This document shows, one piece after another, positions 1 through 6,438 of a stretch of DNA of 6,438 nt (the first letter of the stretch is position 1; each line of letters opens with the position of its first letter). The notes below the pieces were generated by a model that saw only the letters and a program-made list of their open reading frames with translations, searched no databases and was not told the origin of the DNA. The stretch is from positions 1-6,438 of the forward strand of contig JAQUYZ010000102.1 of the NCBI GenBank assembly GCA_028691625.1, read 5' to 3'. A program made the translations under genes and the position numbers. Source of the stretch: Eubacteriales bacterium. GTDB lineage: Bacteria > Bacillota > Clostridia > Peptostreptococcales > Anaerovoracaceae.

Positions 1-1719
1 TTGGACAATCTCAAGGAAGAAATCGAATTCAATCAAGCGTATTACGACGACACCCGCATATCGGCAATGCTCGCCAATAAGCTGAGCAAGACCGATGGTC
101 AGGTTCTGGATTATTATATCGGATTTTATGACAAGCATCTTCTGTCGGGAACGGGCTGGGAGCCTGATGCGGAGTATGACTGTACCCGGCGGGACTGGTT
201 TCTGCAGGCCATCAACCGGGGAGGAACGGTAATCACATTGCCTTACGTGGACAGCGATTCTAAAAAAATGGTGGTTACTCTGTCAGAGCCGTTGACCATG
301 GACAACCAGGTCGTTGGCGTGCTGGCAGTGGACATCACGGTGGATTATCTGGTGAAACTGGTCAACAGTATTCGGCTTTCAGAGGGCAGCTACGCGTTTC
401 TGATTGACAATGAAAAGAAATTTATGACCCATCCGCTGCAAAATCTGCTGCCGACAGAAGAGAAATCGTACCGGATCAATGAAGTTCTGGACGGCAGGTT
501 TGTCCCGCTGTCAGACCAGATTACTCAAAACAAATACAAGCTGACAAAACTGACGGATTATGACGGGCAAGAAAAGTATTTCTATCTGTCGGAGATCAAT
601 TCATCCAAATGGATTCTGGGCTTTTCCATCCCTACGTCTGAGATCACGAACAATTTGCATACGTTATTGCTCGGCTTTGCTTATGCATGTGCAATATCCA
701 TTGTGATCAGCATGATTATCCTCTTCGCGCTGCTGAGTGGATTGCTCAGACCGTTGATGCACCTTACAAAGGTTGTAAAGCAGTTCGGGGTGGATACGAT
801 GGACGGGAGATGTGAAATCAGATCCAACGATGAAATCGGCGAACTGGGAAAATCCTTCAACAGTATGGCGGACACGATACAGAATTACAGTCTGACACTG
901 GAGAATAAGGTTTTGGAGCGTACGAGGGAGCTTAATGAACAAAATCTCAAGATACAGGACAGCATCGAATATGCAAAGATGATTCAACAGACGATCCTGC
1001 CCGATGATACGGAAATAGGCAAGGCCTTAAAGGACTATTTTATAATATGGCAGCCCAGGGATATCGTAGGCGGTGATCTTTACTGGATGCGGAAATTTGA
1101 CGACGGCTTTACGGTTGCGGTGGGAGATTGTACCGGCCACGGCGTGCCCGGTGCCTTGATGACGATGGCTGTGAACGCGATCCTCGACCGCGTTGTCGAT
1201 GACATCTGCCACGATGATCCGGCACTGATTCTTAGTGAATTGAACCGCCTGCTGCATCAGACGCTGAGCACCGGTAGCGGGAAAGCGGAACTGCAGGACG
1301 GCATGGATGCCGGAATTATTTATGTATCCAACCGGGGTGAGATCCTGTATTCCGGGGCGCGAATCTCCCTGTTTATCATAGAAAACGGGGAGTCCAGAGA
1401 ACTGAAGGGCATTTCCTATACCATAGGAACCGATGTGAATCATATGGGAAAAAGCTTTGTGAATCAAAGCGTACAATTGAATTCCGGGATGTCATTCTAT
1501 CTGGCTACCGACGGATTTAAGGACCAGGTTGGCGGAGAAAAGCATCTTCCCTTTGGTAAAAAGGGCATGCTTACTGTTTTGAAAACCATACAGCAGTGTA
1601 CTATGGAAGAGCAGAAGGAAATCCTCTGGTCTACCTATGAGGATTATAGAAAAGAAGAGATATTGCGCGATGACGTGACCATGTTTGGTTTCCGGCTGGA
1701 ATCAGGAGGTACGATTTGA
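1..1719 (+). CDS. siaA: SiaA-like membrane sensor protein phosphatase (dCache-HAMP-PP2C/SpoIIE), 5' partial
   Basis: Transmembrane serine/threonine phosphatase, expected to dephosphorylate the SiaC-type protein encoded two genes downstream when its extracellular domain is in the right ligand state. 572 residues are visible. Residues 1-215 are the C-terminal bulk of a dCache domain, with R64-D-W-F67 and the pattern Y59, R64, W66, F67, Y82, D111. Residues about 222-247 are a membrane helix. Residues about 248-300 are HAMP, with N276-D-E-I-G280. A short coiled coil follows (301-322), then a PP2C/SpoIIE domain (about 323-566). All expected metal-binding acidic residues are present: D359 in GGDLYW, D376 in GDCTGHG, D504 in ATDGF and D558 in RDDVTM, so the enzyme looks active. 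The first codon of the window is TTG, but no N-terminal membrane helix or complete first dCache helix is seen, so the true start almost certainly lies upstream. The stop overlaps the next start by 1 base. RsbU/SpoIIE-type regulators share the PP2C domain, but the gene neighbours favour SiaA. Confidence 0.9.
   Translation: MDNLKEEIEFNQAYYDDTRISAMLANKLSKTDGQVLDYYIGFYDKHLLSGTGWEPDAEYDCTRRDWFLQAINRGGTVITLPYVDSDSKKMVVTLSEPLTMDNQVVGVLAVDITVDYLVKLVNSIRLSEGSYAFLIDNEKKFMTHPLQNLLPTEEKSYRINEVLDGRFVPLSDQITQNKYKLTKLTDYDGQEKYFYLSEINSSKWILGFSIPTSEITNNLHTLLLGFAYACAISIVISMIILFALLSGLLRPLMHLTKVVKQFGVDTMDGRCEIRSNDEIGELGKSFNSMADTIQNYSLTLENKVLERTRELNEQNLKIQDSIEYAKMIQQTILPDDTEIGKALKDYFIIWQPRDIVGGDLYWMRKFDDGFTVAVGDCTGHGVPGALMTMAVNAILDRVVDDICHDDPALILSELNRLLHQTLSTGSGKAELQDGMDAGIIYVSNRGEILYSGARISLFIIENGESRELKGISYTIGTDVNHMGKSFVNQSVQLNSGMSFYLATDGFKDQVGGEKHLPFGKKGMLTVLKTIQQCTMEEQKEILWSTYEDYRKEEILRDDVTMFGFRLESGGTI
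1704..1710 (+). promoter_or_regulatory. Ribosome binding site of siaB (AGGAGGT), decides the start
   Basis: A full AGGAGGT lies inside the end of siaA. It leaves 8 bases before the ATG at 1719 but only 5 before the alternative TTG at 1716, so ATG 1719 is the preferred start of siaB. Confidence 0.8.
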
Positions 1720-2273
1720 TGGAACTGGAGCTTTACGATTTTTATCAGCAGGCAAAAGGAAAGAATATTATATTTTATTATTGCGGACCGATTGCTCATG
1801 CAAGTATTGAAGGAGTTGCCCAAACACTGCGGAAGAACCTTGAGTATGAGGAGGCCGGCAATCTGACCGCCCAGTCCGTTTTTTCCGTATTTACTGAACA
1901 GATGCAGAACATTTTAAATTATTCGGCAGAGCGGATCCCCAAAACGGAAGCGGCAGACAATGAACTGAGAGTCGGAGTCGTGGTGATCGGCCATGAGAAA
2001 AACGGTTACTTCATCCTGTGCGGAAATAAGGTCTGCAACGATGACATATCAGGCTTGAAGGATAAGCTTGAATTGATCAGAGGGATGAATAAAGAGGAGC
2101 TGAAGGCATTGTATAAAGAACGCAGAAGAATGGATTCTGCGCCGGAAAGCAAAGGCGCGGGGCTTGGACTGATAGAAATGGCAAGAAAGGGAACGGAACC
2201 CATTGAATACAGTTTTTTGCCCATAGATGGGGAGCATTCGTTCTTCACCATCAGAGTAGTTGTAGGGAGGTAG
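1719..2273 (+). CDS. siaB: SiaB-type protein kinase (GHKL ATPase fold, DUF6272)
   Basis: Cytoplasmic protein of 184 residues, expected to phosphorylate the SiaC-type protein encoded directly downstream, opposing the SiaA phosphatase. The sequence shows a GHKL-like N-box: F55-x-x-F-T-E60-x-x-x-N64 followed by N67-Y-S. A glycine-rich ATP-lid motif G146-A-G-L-G-L151 follows late in the protein, then a final beta strand ending in VVVGR. This layout resembles anti-sigma kinases such as SpoIIAB/RsbW. However, the position between a SiaA-like phosphatase and a DUF1987 protein, and the absence of any sigma factor gene, point to SiaB. The start is ATG 1719, overlapping the siaA stop in TGATG with an AGGAGGT upstream; a TTG one codon earlier would add one residue. 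The overlap implies translational coupling, which would keep kinase and phosphatase in a fixed ratio. The family call rests on motifs plus context; direct sequence similarity was not computed. Confidence 0.85.
   Translation: MELELYDFYQQAKGKNIIFYYCGPIAHASIEGVAQTLRKNLEYEEAGNLTAQSVFSVFTEQMQNILNYSAERIPKTEAADNELRVGVVVIGHEKNGYFILCGNKVCNDDISGLKDKLELIRGMNKEELKALYKERRRMDSAPESKGAGLGLIEMARKGTEPIEYSFLPIDGEHSFFTIRVVVGR
2264..2271 (+). promoter_or_regulatory. Ribosome binding site of siaC (AGGGAGGT)
   Basis: AGGGAGGT covers the last codons of siaB and ends within its stop codon region, with about 6 bases to the ATG at 2277. It supports coupled translation of siaB and siaC. Confidence 0.7.
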
Positions 2274-2276
2274 GAG

Positions 2277-2657
2277 ATGCAGGCTTTAAGTATAGCGAAT
2301 ACCCAATCGACGCCATCTATTTATTTTGACCAGGCGGCCAACGTAATGATTATGAAAGGGGAATCTTTCCCGGAAAATGCTGCAAAGTTTTATGCTCCGG
2401 CTATGGAATGGCTGCAGGAATACTTATCGACACTGGGCACAGAGAAAGCGGTCATGCAGTTTGAGATAATCTATTTCAACAGCAGCACCTCGAAGATTTT
2501 TATGACAATACTGGATATGCTGCAGGCAGAGGTGGAGAAGGGCAAAAACATCTCCGTTCTTTGGCTGTGCGATGCGGAAAATGAAACGGCAATCGAATGC
2601 GGCGAAGAATTCAAAGAGGACTTGAACTGTCTTTCTTTTGAAATCGTGCTGGTATAG
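2277..2657 (+). CDS. siaC: SiaC-family regulatory phosphoprotein (DUF1987)
   Basis: A 126-residue cytoplasmic switch protein, the usual size for the family. In the characterised P. aeruginosa system SiaC is phosphorylated by SiaB and dephosphorylated by SiaA, and the unphosphorylated form binds the N-terminal stalk of SiaD and switches on cyclase activity. Family hallmarks visible here are the N-terminal T-P-x-I-Y-F stretch (12-17), the G28-E-S-F-P-E-N-A block (28-35), the Y66-F-N-S-S-T-S-K block (66-73), and the W96-L-C-D-x-E-N-E region followed by G109-E-E-F. The phosphoacceptor region, usually recalled as Y-F-N-T-S-S, reads N-S-S-T here, so the acceptor is probably S69, with S70 and T71 as alternatives. 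The fold is expected to resemble STAS anti-anti-sigma proteins, but the sequence is DUF1987 rather than SpoIIAA. The gene begins 3 bases after the siaB stop and ends 13 bases before siaD. Confidence 0.9.
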   Translation: MQALSIANTQSTPSIYFDQAANVMIMKGESFPENAAKFYAPAMEWLQEYLSTLGTEKAVMQFEIIYFNSSTSKIFMTILDMLQAEVEKGKNISVLWLCDAENETAIECGEEFKEDLNCLSFEIVLV

Positions 2658-2659
2658 TT

Positions 2660-2665
2660 GGAGGG
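2660..2665 (+). promoter_or_regulatory. Ribosome binding site of siaD (GGAGGG), decides the start
   Basis: GGAGGG sits between the siaC stop and ATG 2671 with a 5-base spacer. This favours ATG 2671 over an in-frame ATG at 2638, which lies inside siaC, would make a 20-base overlap, and adds an unconserved-looking Cys/Trp-rich extension. Confidence 0.7.
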
Positions 2666-2670
2666 ATACA

Positions 2671-3381
2671 ATGGAAGACATCTTTGAGTCAGAATATAAG
2701 GTGGTTCTGGAGGCGGAGAACCTGATACAGGCAAAGGTCTTTGCATCTGCGAAGGATGAAGATCACTATAAGAATCTGCTTCATTCCTATAAACGATTGC
2801 TGAGGCAAATGCGGACTATGGTGAGAATGTCCGATATCATGCAGTCAAAGCTGAATACCATGTCAGGGGAATTGGAGAAACTGTCACAGACAGATGCATT
2901 GACAGGCTTGTACAATCGCAGGTTTTTTAATGAGATCTATCAGAAGGAATGGCAGAGTGCGACGGACCGGGGAACGGCTTTGGGCACAATGATGATCGAC
3001 ATCGATTACTTCAAGATTTACAACGATACCTTCGGACATCTGGCCGGGGACGTCTGTCTGCAGAAAATTGCAGATTCCATCGCAGGTACGGTAAAAGACA
3101 ACGATGCCTTTGTCGCCCGGTTCGGCGGAGAAGAGTTTATTTTATTGATGCCTGATGCAGATCTTGAAAAATGTACAGGCATCGCCCAGAGAATCATGGA
3201 TGACCTTGCTGCCCTCAACATACCCGGTGCGATCAAGACGCCCGACGGCAAAATCACCGTATCCATCGGAATCGGAATGATGTCGCCGACGATGGATTCA
3301 AAACTGGAAACCCTTGTAAATATGGCCGACCAGGCCCTTTACCGTGCCAAGAAGGACGGAAGAAACTGCTGGAGGATCTGA
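2671..3381 (+). CDS. siaD: SiaD-type diguanylate cyclase (GGDEF domain)
   Basis: Soluble 236-residue enzyme expected to condense two GTP into cyclic di-GMP. Residues 1-70 are helical with no membrane segment; in the known system this stalk is where SiaC binds to promote active dimers. The GGDEF domain spans about 71-236, opening with D75-A-L-T-G-L-Y-N82-R-R. Active-site residues are all present: D110 (metal), N118 and D127 (guanine binding, within YNDTFGHLAGD), G152-G-E-E-F156 with E154 (metal), and the C-terminal A-D-Q-A-L-Y-R-A-K-K-D-G-R block (219-231). The inhibitory I-site RxxD, expected to begin nine residues before GGEEF, reads D143-N-D-A146, so classical product inhibition is probably lost. 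The gene is last in the sia cluster, 13 bases after siaC; a sigma-D promoter for a different gene follows. The cyclase assignment is secure; the SiaD label depends on the gene order. Confidence 0.93.
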   Translation: MEDIFESEYKVVLEAENLIQAKVFASAKDEDHYKNLLHSYKRLLRQMRTMVRMSDIMQSKLNTMSGELEKLSQTDALTGLYNRRFFNEIYQKEWQSATDRGTALGTMMIDIDYFKIYNDTFGHLAGDVCLQKIADSIAGTVKDNDAFVARFGGEEFILLMPDADLEKCTGIAQRIMDDLAALNIPGAIKTPDGKITVSIGIGMMSPTMDSKLETLVNMADQALYRAKKDGRNCWRI

Positions 3382-3430
3382 CAAGAGTGAAACGAGGTCT
3401 GTTGTACATAGTGTGATCGGCAAATCAGCA

Positions 3431-3457
3431 TAAAGTTTTCGGGGGAATAACCGATAT
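3431..3457 (+). promoter_or_regulatory. Sigma-D (SigD/FliA, sigma-28) flagellar promoter for the chemoreceptor gene
   Basis: TAAA at 3431-3434 and CCGATAT at 3451-3457 are separated by 16 bases, an excellent match to the Gram-positive sigma-D consensus TAAA-N15/16-CCGATAT. Transcription would start near 3464-3466, giving a leader of about 33 bases before the ATG at 3498. It is the only such pair with correct spacing that I found on the plus strand. It places the chemoreceptor in the flagellar/chemotaxis regulon and gives it transcription independent of the sia operon. No clear intrinsic terminator separates it from siaD, so some read-through from the operon is possible. Confidence 0.85.
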
Positions 3458-3483
3458 CAATAGTATGTGTATTACAGAAAGGC

Positions 3484-3491
3484 AGGTAGGA
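3484..3491 (+). promoter_or_regulatory. Ribosome binding site of the chemoreceptor gene (AGGTAGGA)
   Basis: AGGTAGGA lies 6-7 bases before ATG 3498. A nearer ATG at 3493 is only about 2 bases away, in another frame, and meets a stop after three codons, so ATG 3498 is the start. Confidence 0.7.
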
Positions 3492-3497
3492 AATGAT

Positions 3498-6438
3498 ATG
3501 GTGAAGACAGAATTTGGATCAATCGGACGAAAGCTTACAATTATAATGATCGCTTCAATCTTGATCAGTACCCTTGTAATCGGTATATTCAGCTATTACA
3601 GTTATCGGAGCAATGCAATCAATCTGACGGGAGAAAGAGCATTGTCCATCGCAGAATCCGTTGCAGCATCCATCGACGGGGATAAGCTTGTTGAATATGA
3701 CAAAACGGGCGTTACGGATGGATACTTTGACCAGGTAAAAGCATCCATGAGTACGGTCAAGGAAAGAAACGGTGCAAGCTATGTCTATTCCATGATAGAC
3801 GCCGGTGAAAATTACAAACTGATTATTTCCGGTTATCTGAAAGAAGAAGATCAATCCGCATGGGGGTTCCTCGGGTATACGGATCCAAAGGAGATCTATA
3901 CGGAAGATCCTGCGCTTGTTCTGCAAGACGGAATCGGACGCTTTACCCAGCCGCAGGATTACGGCCCTCCCTTTGGAATATCCATAACGGGCTTTGCCCC
4001 GATCTATAATGCCCAAGGTGATATTGTGGGTCTGGTGGGAATTGATATCCCGATGAATGAGCAGAATGCAAAGATCAATCAGCTCATTCCGATCATGGCG
4101 GGAATGATTCTCGTGACAAGTATTATTCTGATTCTCATTTCTTACGCAATCATAAGAAAAACAATAACGAGTCCGCTTCGCAGGATTGCGGAGAAGTCAA
4201 ACCTTCTCGTGCTTGGTGACACGGATCTGCAGATCGGGGAAGCGTATCTGAAACGAAACGACGAAATTGGTCTGATCGGACGCGGCTTTGATAATATCGC
4301 TGACAATATTAAAAAACAGTCCGAGGTTGCAAGAAAGATTGCGGAAGGCGATCTCTCGTTGGAAATTGAACCGAGATCGGACAAGGATACGCTGGGTATC
4401 AGTATGGTCACTGTGATCAGCACACTGAAAAATCTCGTATCGGAAGCAGACCATCTGATCGAAGCAGCCGTGGAAGGCAATCTGGAAACCCGGGGGGACA
4501 TTGCAAAATTCCACGGAGGCTACAGGGAAATCATTGAAGGCTTCAACCGAACCCTGGACGCTGTCGTGGAACCGCTGAACGTCGCACTTCCATATATGCA
4601 GGCGATGGCTGACGGTATGGATCCCGGTGATTTGGAAAACAAATTCGCAGGTCAGTATGGAATTTTAATCGAAAACCTGAACCATGTAAGAGAGTCCTTT
4701 AACACGATGCTGGATGAATCTATGAAACTTAATGAGGCCGCTGAAGAAGGCCGGTTGTCTTACCGTGCCGATATCAGCAGACTGAAGGGCGGATATGCGC
4801 AAATCGTGAACGGGATCAACGGGACGCTGGACGCACTGCTTAAGCCGTTGAATATGGCGGCCGGATACATGGAACAGATCGGAAAAGGCGAAATACCTGA
4901 GAAAATCACAGAAGAATATACAGGCGATTTCAATGAAATCAAGATGAGCATCAACGCTTGCATTGACGGTCTGGGCAGCTTGCAGGAAGGGAACGGAGTC
5001 ATGCACAGGATGAGCCTGAATGACTATTCTGTCAAGATGGAAGGCTCCTATCTCGGCATTTATGATGAAATCAGCAAATCGATCAATTTGATCAGCTATC
5101 GCATGAACCGCGTCGTTGAAATCCTGACCCACGTTGGAAACGGAGACTTATCCGATCTTCAGAATATCGTTGACGGTGGCAAACGAAGTGAAGGCGACAC
5201 GCTGGTTCCTGCGCTCATTGCAATGATCGAAGGGATTAAATTCCTGGTGGAAGAGACGGATATGCTGGCCCAGTCTGCGGTAGAAGGCAAGCTGTCGACC
5301 AGGGGAGAAGAGGCAAAATTCAAAGGGCAATATGCGAGAGTGATCGAAGGGATCAACGAAACCCTGAACGCGATCATCGCTCCCATCGAAGAGGCCTCCT
5401 CTGTATTGCAGGAAATGGCCAGAGGCAATCTGCAGGTCATGATGGAAGGGGATTACCGCGGAGATCATGCGGCGATTAAGCTTGCGTTGAACGGGACAAT
5501 AGAAAACCTGAGAAGCTATATCAATGAAATTTCAAAGGTATTGTCAGAGATCGGCGAGGGAAATCTGAATCTCGCAATTACGGCGGAATACAAAGGAGAC
5601 TTTGTTGAAATCAAGGATTCTCTGAACAACATCATCGTTTCTCTGGGTCAGGTGATGGGAGACATCAGCGATGCGGCGGAACAGGTGGCGTCGGGGTCCA
5701 GACAGGTATCCGACGGAAGCCAGTCATTGTCTCAGGGATCCACGGAGCAAGCCGGCGCGATCCAGGAGCTGACGGCATCCATCACTGAGGTAGCTTCCCA
5801 GACGAAGCAGAACGCGGTGAAAGCAAATCAGGCAAGCGAGCTGGCGGGCACTGCGAGGGACAATGCAGAAAAGGGCAATGACCAAATGAAGGAAATGCTT
5901 AATTCCATGGAGGAAATCAATGATTCCTCTGCCAATATATCCAAGATCATCAAGGTGATCGATGACATCGCGTTCCAGACCAACATACTGGCTCTGAATG
6001 CCGCGGTGGAAGCAGCCAGGGCGGGACAGCACGGAAAAGGATTCGCGGTCGTTGCGGAGGAAGTCAGGAACCTTGCAGCCAGAAGTGCGGCAGCAGCCAG
6101 AGAGACTACAGATCTCATCGAGGGCTCCATCAACAAGGTGCAGGCAGGGACAAAGATTGCCAATGATACGGCTTCGGCCCTCCTGGAAATCGTGGACGGG
6201 ATTGAGAAGGCTGCAAACCTGGTCGGCGGCATCGCAGATGCTTCCAATGAACAGGCTACCGGAATTGCGCAGATCAACAAGGGAATCGAACAGGTGTCCC
6301 AGGTTGTCCAGAACAACTCGGCGACTGCAGAACAGAGCGCAGCAGCCAGTGAGGAATTGTCTAGCCAGGCAGAATTGCTGAAGGAGATGGTGGCCCGGTT
6401 CAAATTGAGTAAGGGAACCAAAGTGCTCCCCGGAGACG
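3498..6438 (+). CDS. Methyl-accepting chemotaxis protein with Cache-like sensor and poly-HAMP array, 3' partial
   Basis: Transmembrane chemoreceptor expected to control CheA through CheW. It reads open from ATG 3498 to the window end (980 complete codons, no stop). A first membrane helix (about 13-34) is followed by an extracellular domain (about 37-194) resembling a single Cache fold, with a long N-terminal helix ([10 protein letters not shown]), a Y-V-Y-S-M-I-D strand, and a C-terminal G-L-V-G-I-D-I strand. A second membrane helix spans 197-219, then HAMP 220-275 with N254-D-E-I-G258. About ten HAMP-like units fill 282-729. The MCP signalling domain (about 730-970) has S748-T-E-Q-A-x-A-I-Q-E757 in the methylation helix and the hairpin tip I821[16 protein letters not shown]. 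Only ten tail residues beyond it are visible, so a C-terminal CheR-tethering peptide cannot be judged. A sigma-D promoter precedes it. The ligand is unknown. Confidence 0.93.
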   Translation, partial: MVKTEFGSIGRKLTIIMIASILISTLVIGIFSYYSYRSNAINLTGERALSIAESVAASIDGDKLVEYDKTGVTDGYFDQVKASMSTVKERNGASYVYSMIDAGENYKLIISGYLKEEDQSAWGFLGYTDPKEIYTEDPALVLQDGIGRFTQPQDYGPPFGISITGFAPIYNAQGDIVGLVGIDIPMNEQNAKINQLIPIMAGMILVTSIILILISYAIIRKTITSPLRRIAEKSNLLVLGDTDLQIGEAYLKRNDEIGLIGRGFDNIADNIKKQSEVARKIAEGDLSLEIEPRSDKDTLGISMVTVISTLKNLVSEADHLIEAAVEGNLETRGDIAKFHGGYREIIEGFNRTLDAVVEPLNVALPYMQAMADGMDPGDLENKFAGQYGILIENLNHVRESFNTMLDESMKLNEAAEEGRLSYRADISRLKGGYAQIVNGINGTLDALLKPLNMAAGYMEQIGKGEIPEKITEEYTGDFNEIKMSINACIDGLGSLQEGNGVMHRMSLNDYSVKMEGSYLGIYDEISKSINLISYRMNRVVEILTHVGNGDLSDLQNIVDGGKRSEGDTLVPALIAMIEGIKFLVEETDMLAQSAVEGKLSTRGEEAKFKGQYARVIEGINETLNAIIAPIEEASSVLQEMARGNLQVMMEGDYRGDHAAIKLALNGTIENLRSYINEISKVLSEIGEGNLNLAITAEYKGDFVEIKDSLNNIIVSLGQVMGDISDAAEQVASGSRQVSDGSQSLSQGSTEQAGAIQELTASITEVASQTKQNAVKANQASELAGTARDNAEKGNDQMKEMLNSMEEINDSSANISKIIKVIDDIAFQTNILALNAAVEAARAGQHGKGFAVVAEEVRNLAARSAAAARETTDLIEGSINKVQAGTKIANDTASALLEIVDGIEKAANLVGGIADASNEQATGIAQINKGIEQVSQVVQNNSATAEQSAAASEELSSQAELLKEMVARFKLSKGTKVLPGD
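4341..5684 (+). repeat. Poly-HAMP array: about ten tandem HAMP-like units inside the chemoreceptor
   Basis: Protein-level tandem repeats at residues starting about 282, 326, 370, 417, 461, 505, 546, 596, 640 and 685, period 41-50 and mostly 44. Two flavours alternate. One type (326, 417, 596) reads E-G-x-L-x-x-R, then F/L-x-G-x-Y-x-x-I, then G-x-N-x-T-L-x-A-x-x-x-P-L/I. The other (370, 461, 640, 685) starts M-A-x-G or I-G-x-G and contains Y-x-G-D/Q followed by an I-x-x-x-L/I-N helix. The paired super-repeat is about 88-94 residues. DNA copies have diverged, for example around 4536, 4809 and 5346, so this is an old expansion and not a recent duplication. Such arrays relay signals between membrane and kinase-control domain. 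The unit boundaries are by eye. Confidence 0.75.

Noticed and set aside
1..3. TTG at the first base as a real start of siaA
   Set aside because: dCache receptors need an N-terminal membrane helix and a long first helix, both missing here. The gene most likely begins upstream of the window.
1027..1476. 149-codon reverse-strand open frame
   Set aside because: It is antisense to the catalytic PP2C domain of siaA, whose motifs are intact in the forward frame, and its translation shows no domain.
1719..2657. SpoIIAB/SpoIIAA or Rsb-type partner-switch controlling a sigma factor
   Set aside because: The kinase fold is similar, but the small protein has DUF1987 signatures and not STAS ones, and the operon ends with a diguanylate cyclase and contains no sigma factor.
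2638..2670. Upstream ATG at 2638 as the start of siaD
   Set aside because: It lies inside siaC without a good ribosome site, while ATG 2671 has GGAGGG 5 bases upstream.
2831..2837. CCGATAT box inside siaD as a second sigma-D promoter
   Set aside because: No TAAA at the required distance (2811-2814 reads differently), and it is within conserved coding sequence.
3382..3430. Intrinsic terminator after siaD
   Set aside because: The only pairing seen is a short ATCGG/CCGAT (3416-3420 with 3451-3455), with a 30-base loop and no T-run. This is too weak to call.
4767..4774. GCCGATAT box inside the MCP gene as a sigma-D promoter
   Set aside because: The -35 position near 4748 has no TAAA-like sequence, and it lies in the middle of the poly-HAMP coding region.
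5998..6381. 127-codon forward open frame, very rich in Arg and Ser
   Set aside because: It is a +1-type shadow of the MCP signalling domain, with a basic low-complexity translation and no family features.
5828..6421. 197-codon reverse-strand open frame, rich in Ala, Ser and Leu
   Set aside because: It lies wholly antisense to the conserved MCP signalling helices. The composition is what the complement of Ala/Glu-rich coiled-coil codons gives, and no recognisable domain is present.

Overview
The window holds five forward-strand genes and no convincing gene on the reverse strand. Strong AGGAGG-type ribosome binding sites, a textbook sigma-D (SigD/FliA) flagellar promoter and a poly-HAMP chemoreceptor suggest a motile Gram-positive, Clostridia-like bacterium of moderate GC (roughly half by eye, not counted). 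The genus cannot be named from this sequence. Both window edges cut genes.

Positions 1-3381 form a tight four-gene unit matching, in order and in domain content, the siaABCD module characterised in Pseudomonas aeruginosa: a membrane dCache-HAMP-PP2C phosphatase (siaA, 5' truncated by the window edge), a GHKL-fold protein kinase (siaB), a small DUF1987 phosphoprotein (siaC) and a GGDEF diguanylate cyclase (siaD). The first three genes overlap by 1 base or are separated by 3 bases, and siaD follows after 13 bases, so they are almost certainly one translationally coupled operon. In the known pathway SiaB phosphorylates SiaC, SiaA removes the phosphate, and unphosphorylated SiaC binds and activates SiaD to make c-di-GMP, promoting aggregation and biofilm. 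Here the SiaA sensor domain carries a residue pattern matching the amino-acid-binding dCache motif, so the module may convert an extracellular amino acid signal into c-di-GMP (inference).

Positions 3382-3497 are a 116-bp intergenic region with a near-perfect sigma-D promoter (3431-3457) and no clear terminator. It drives a large methyl-accepting chemotaxis protein that starts at 3498 and is still open at the window end (980 codons visible). This receptor has one extracellular Cache-like domain between two membrane helices, a canonical HAMP, about ten further HAMP-like units at a period near 44 residues, and a complete MCP signalling hairpin. The pairing suggests neighbouring control of two opposite outputs: c-di-GMP-driven sessility (sia genes) and flagellar chemotaxis (sigma-D-dependent receptor).
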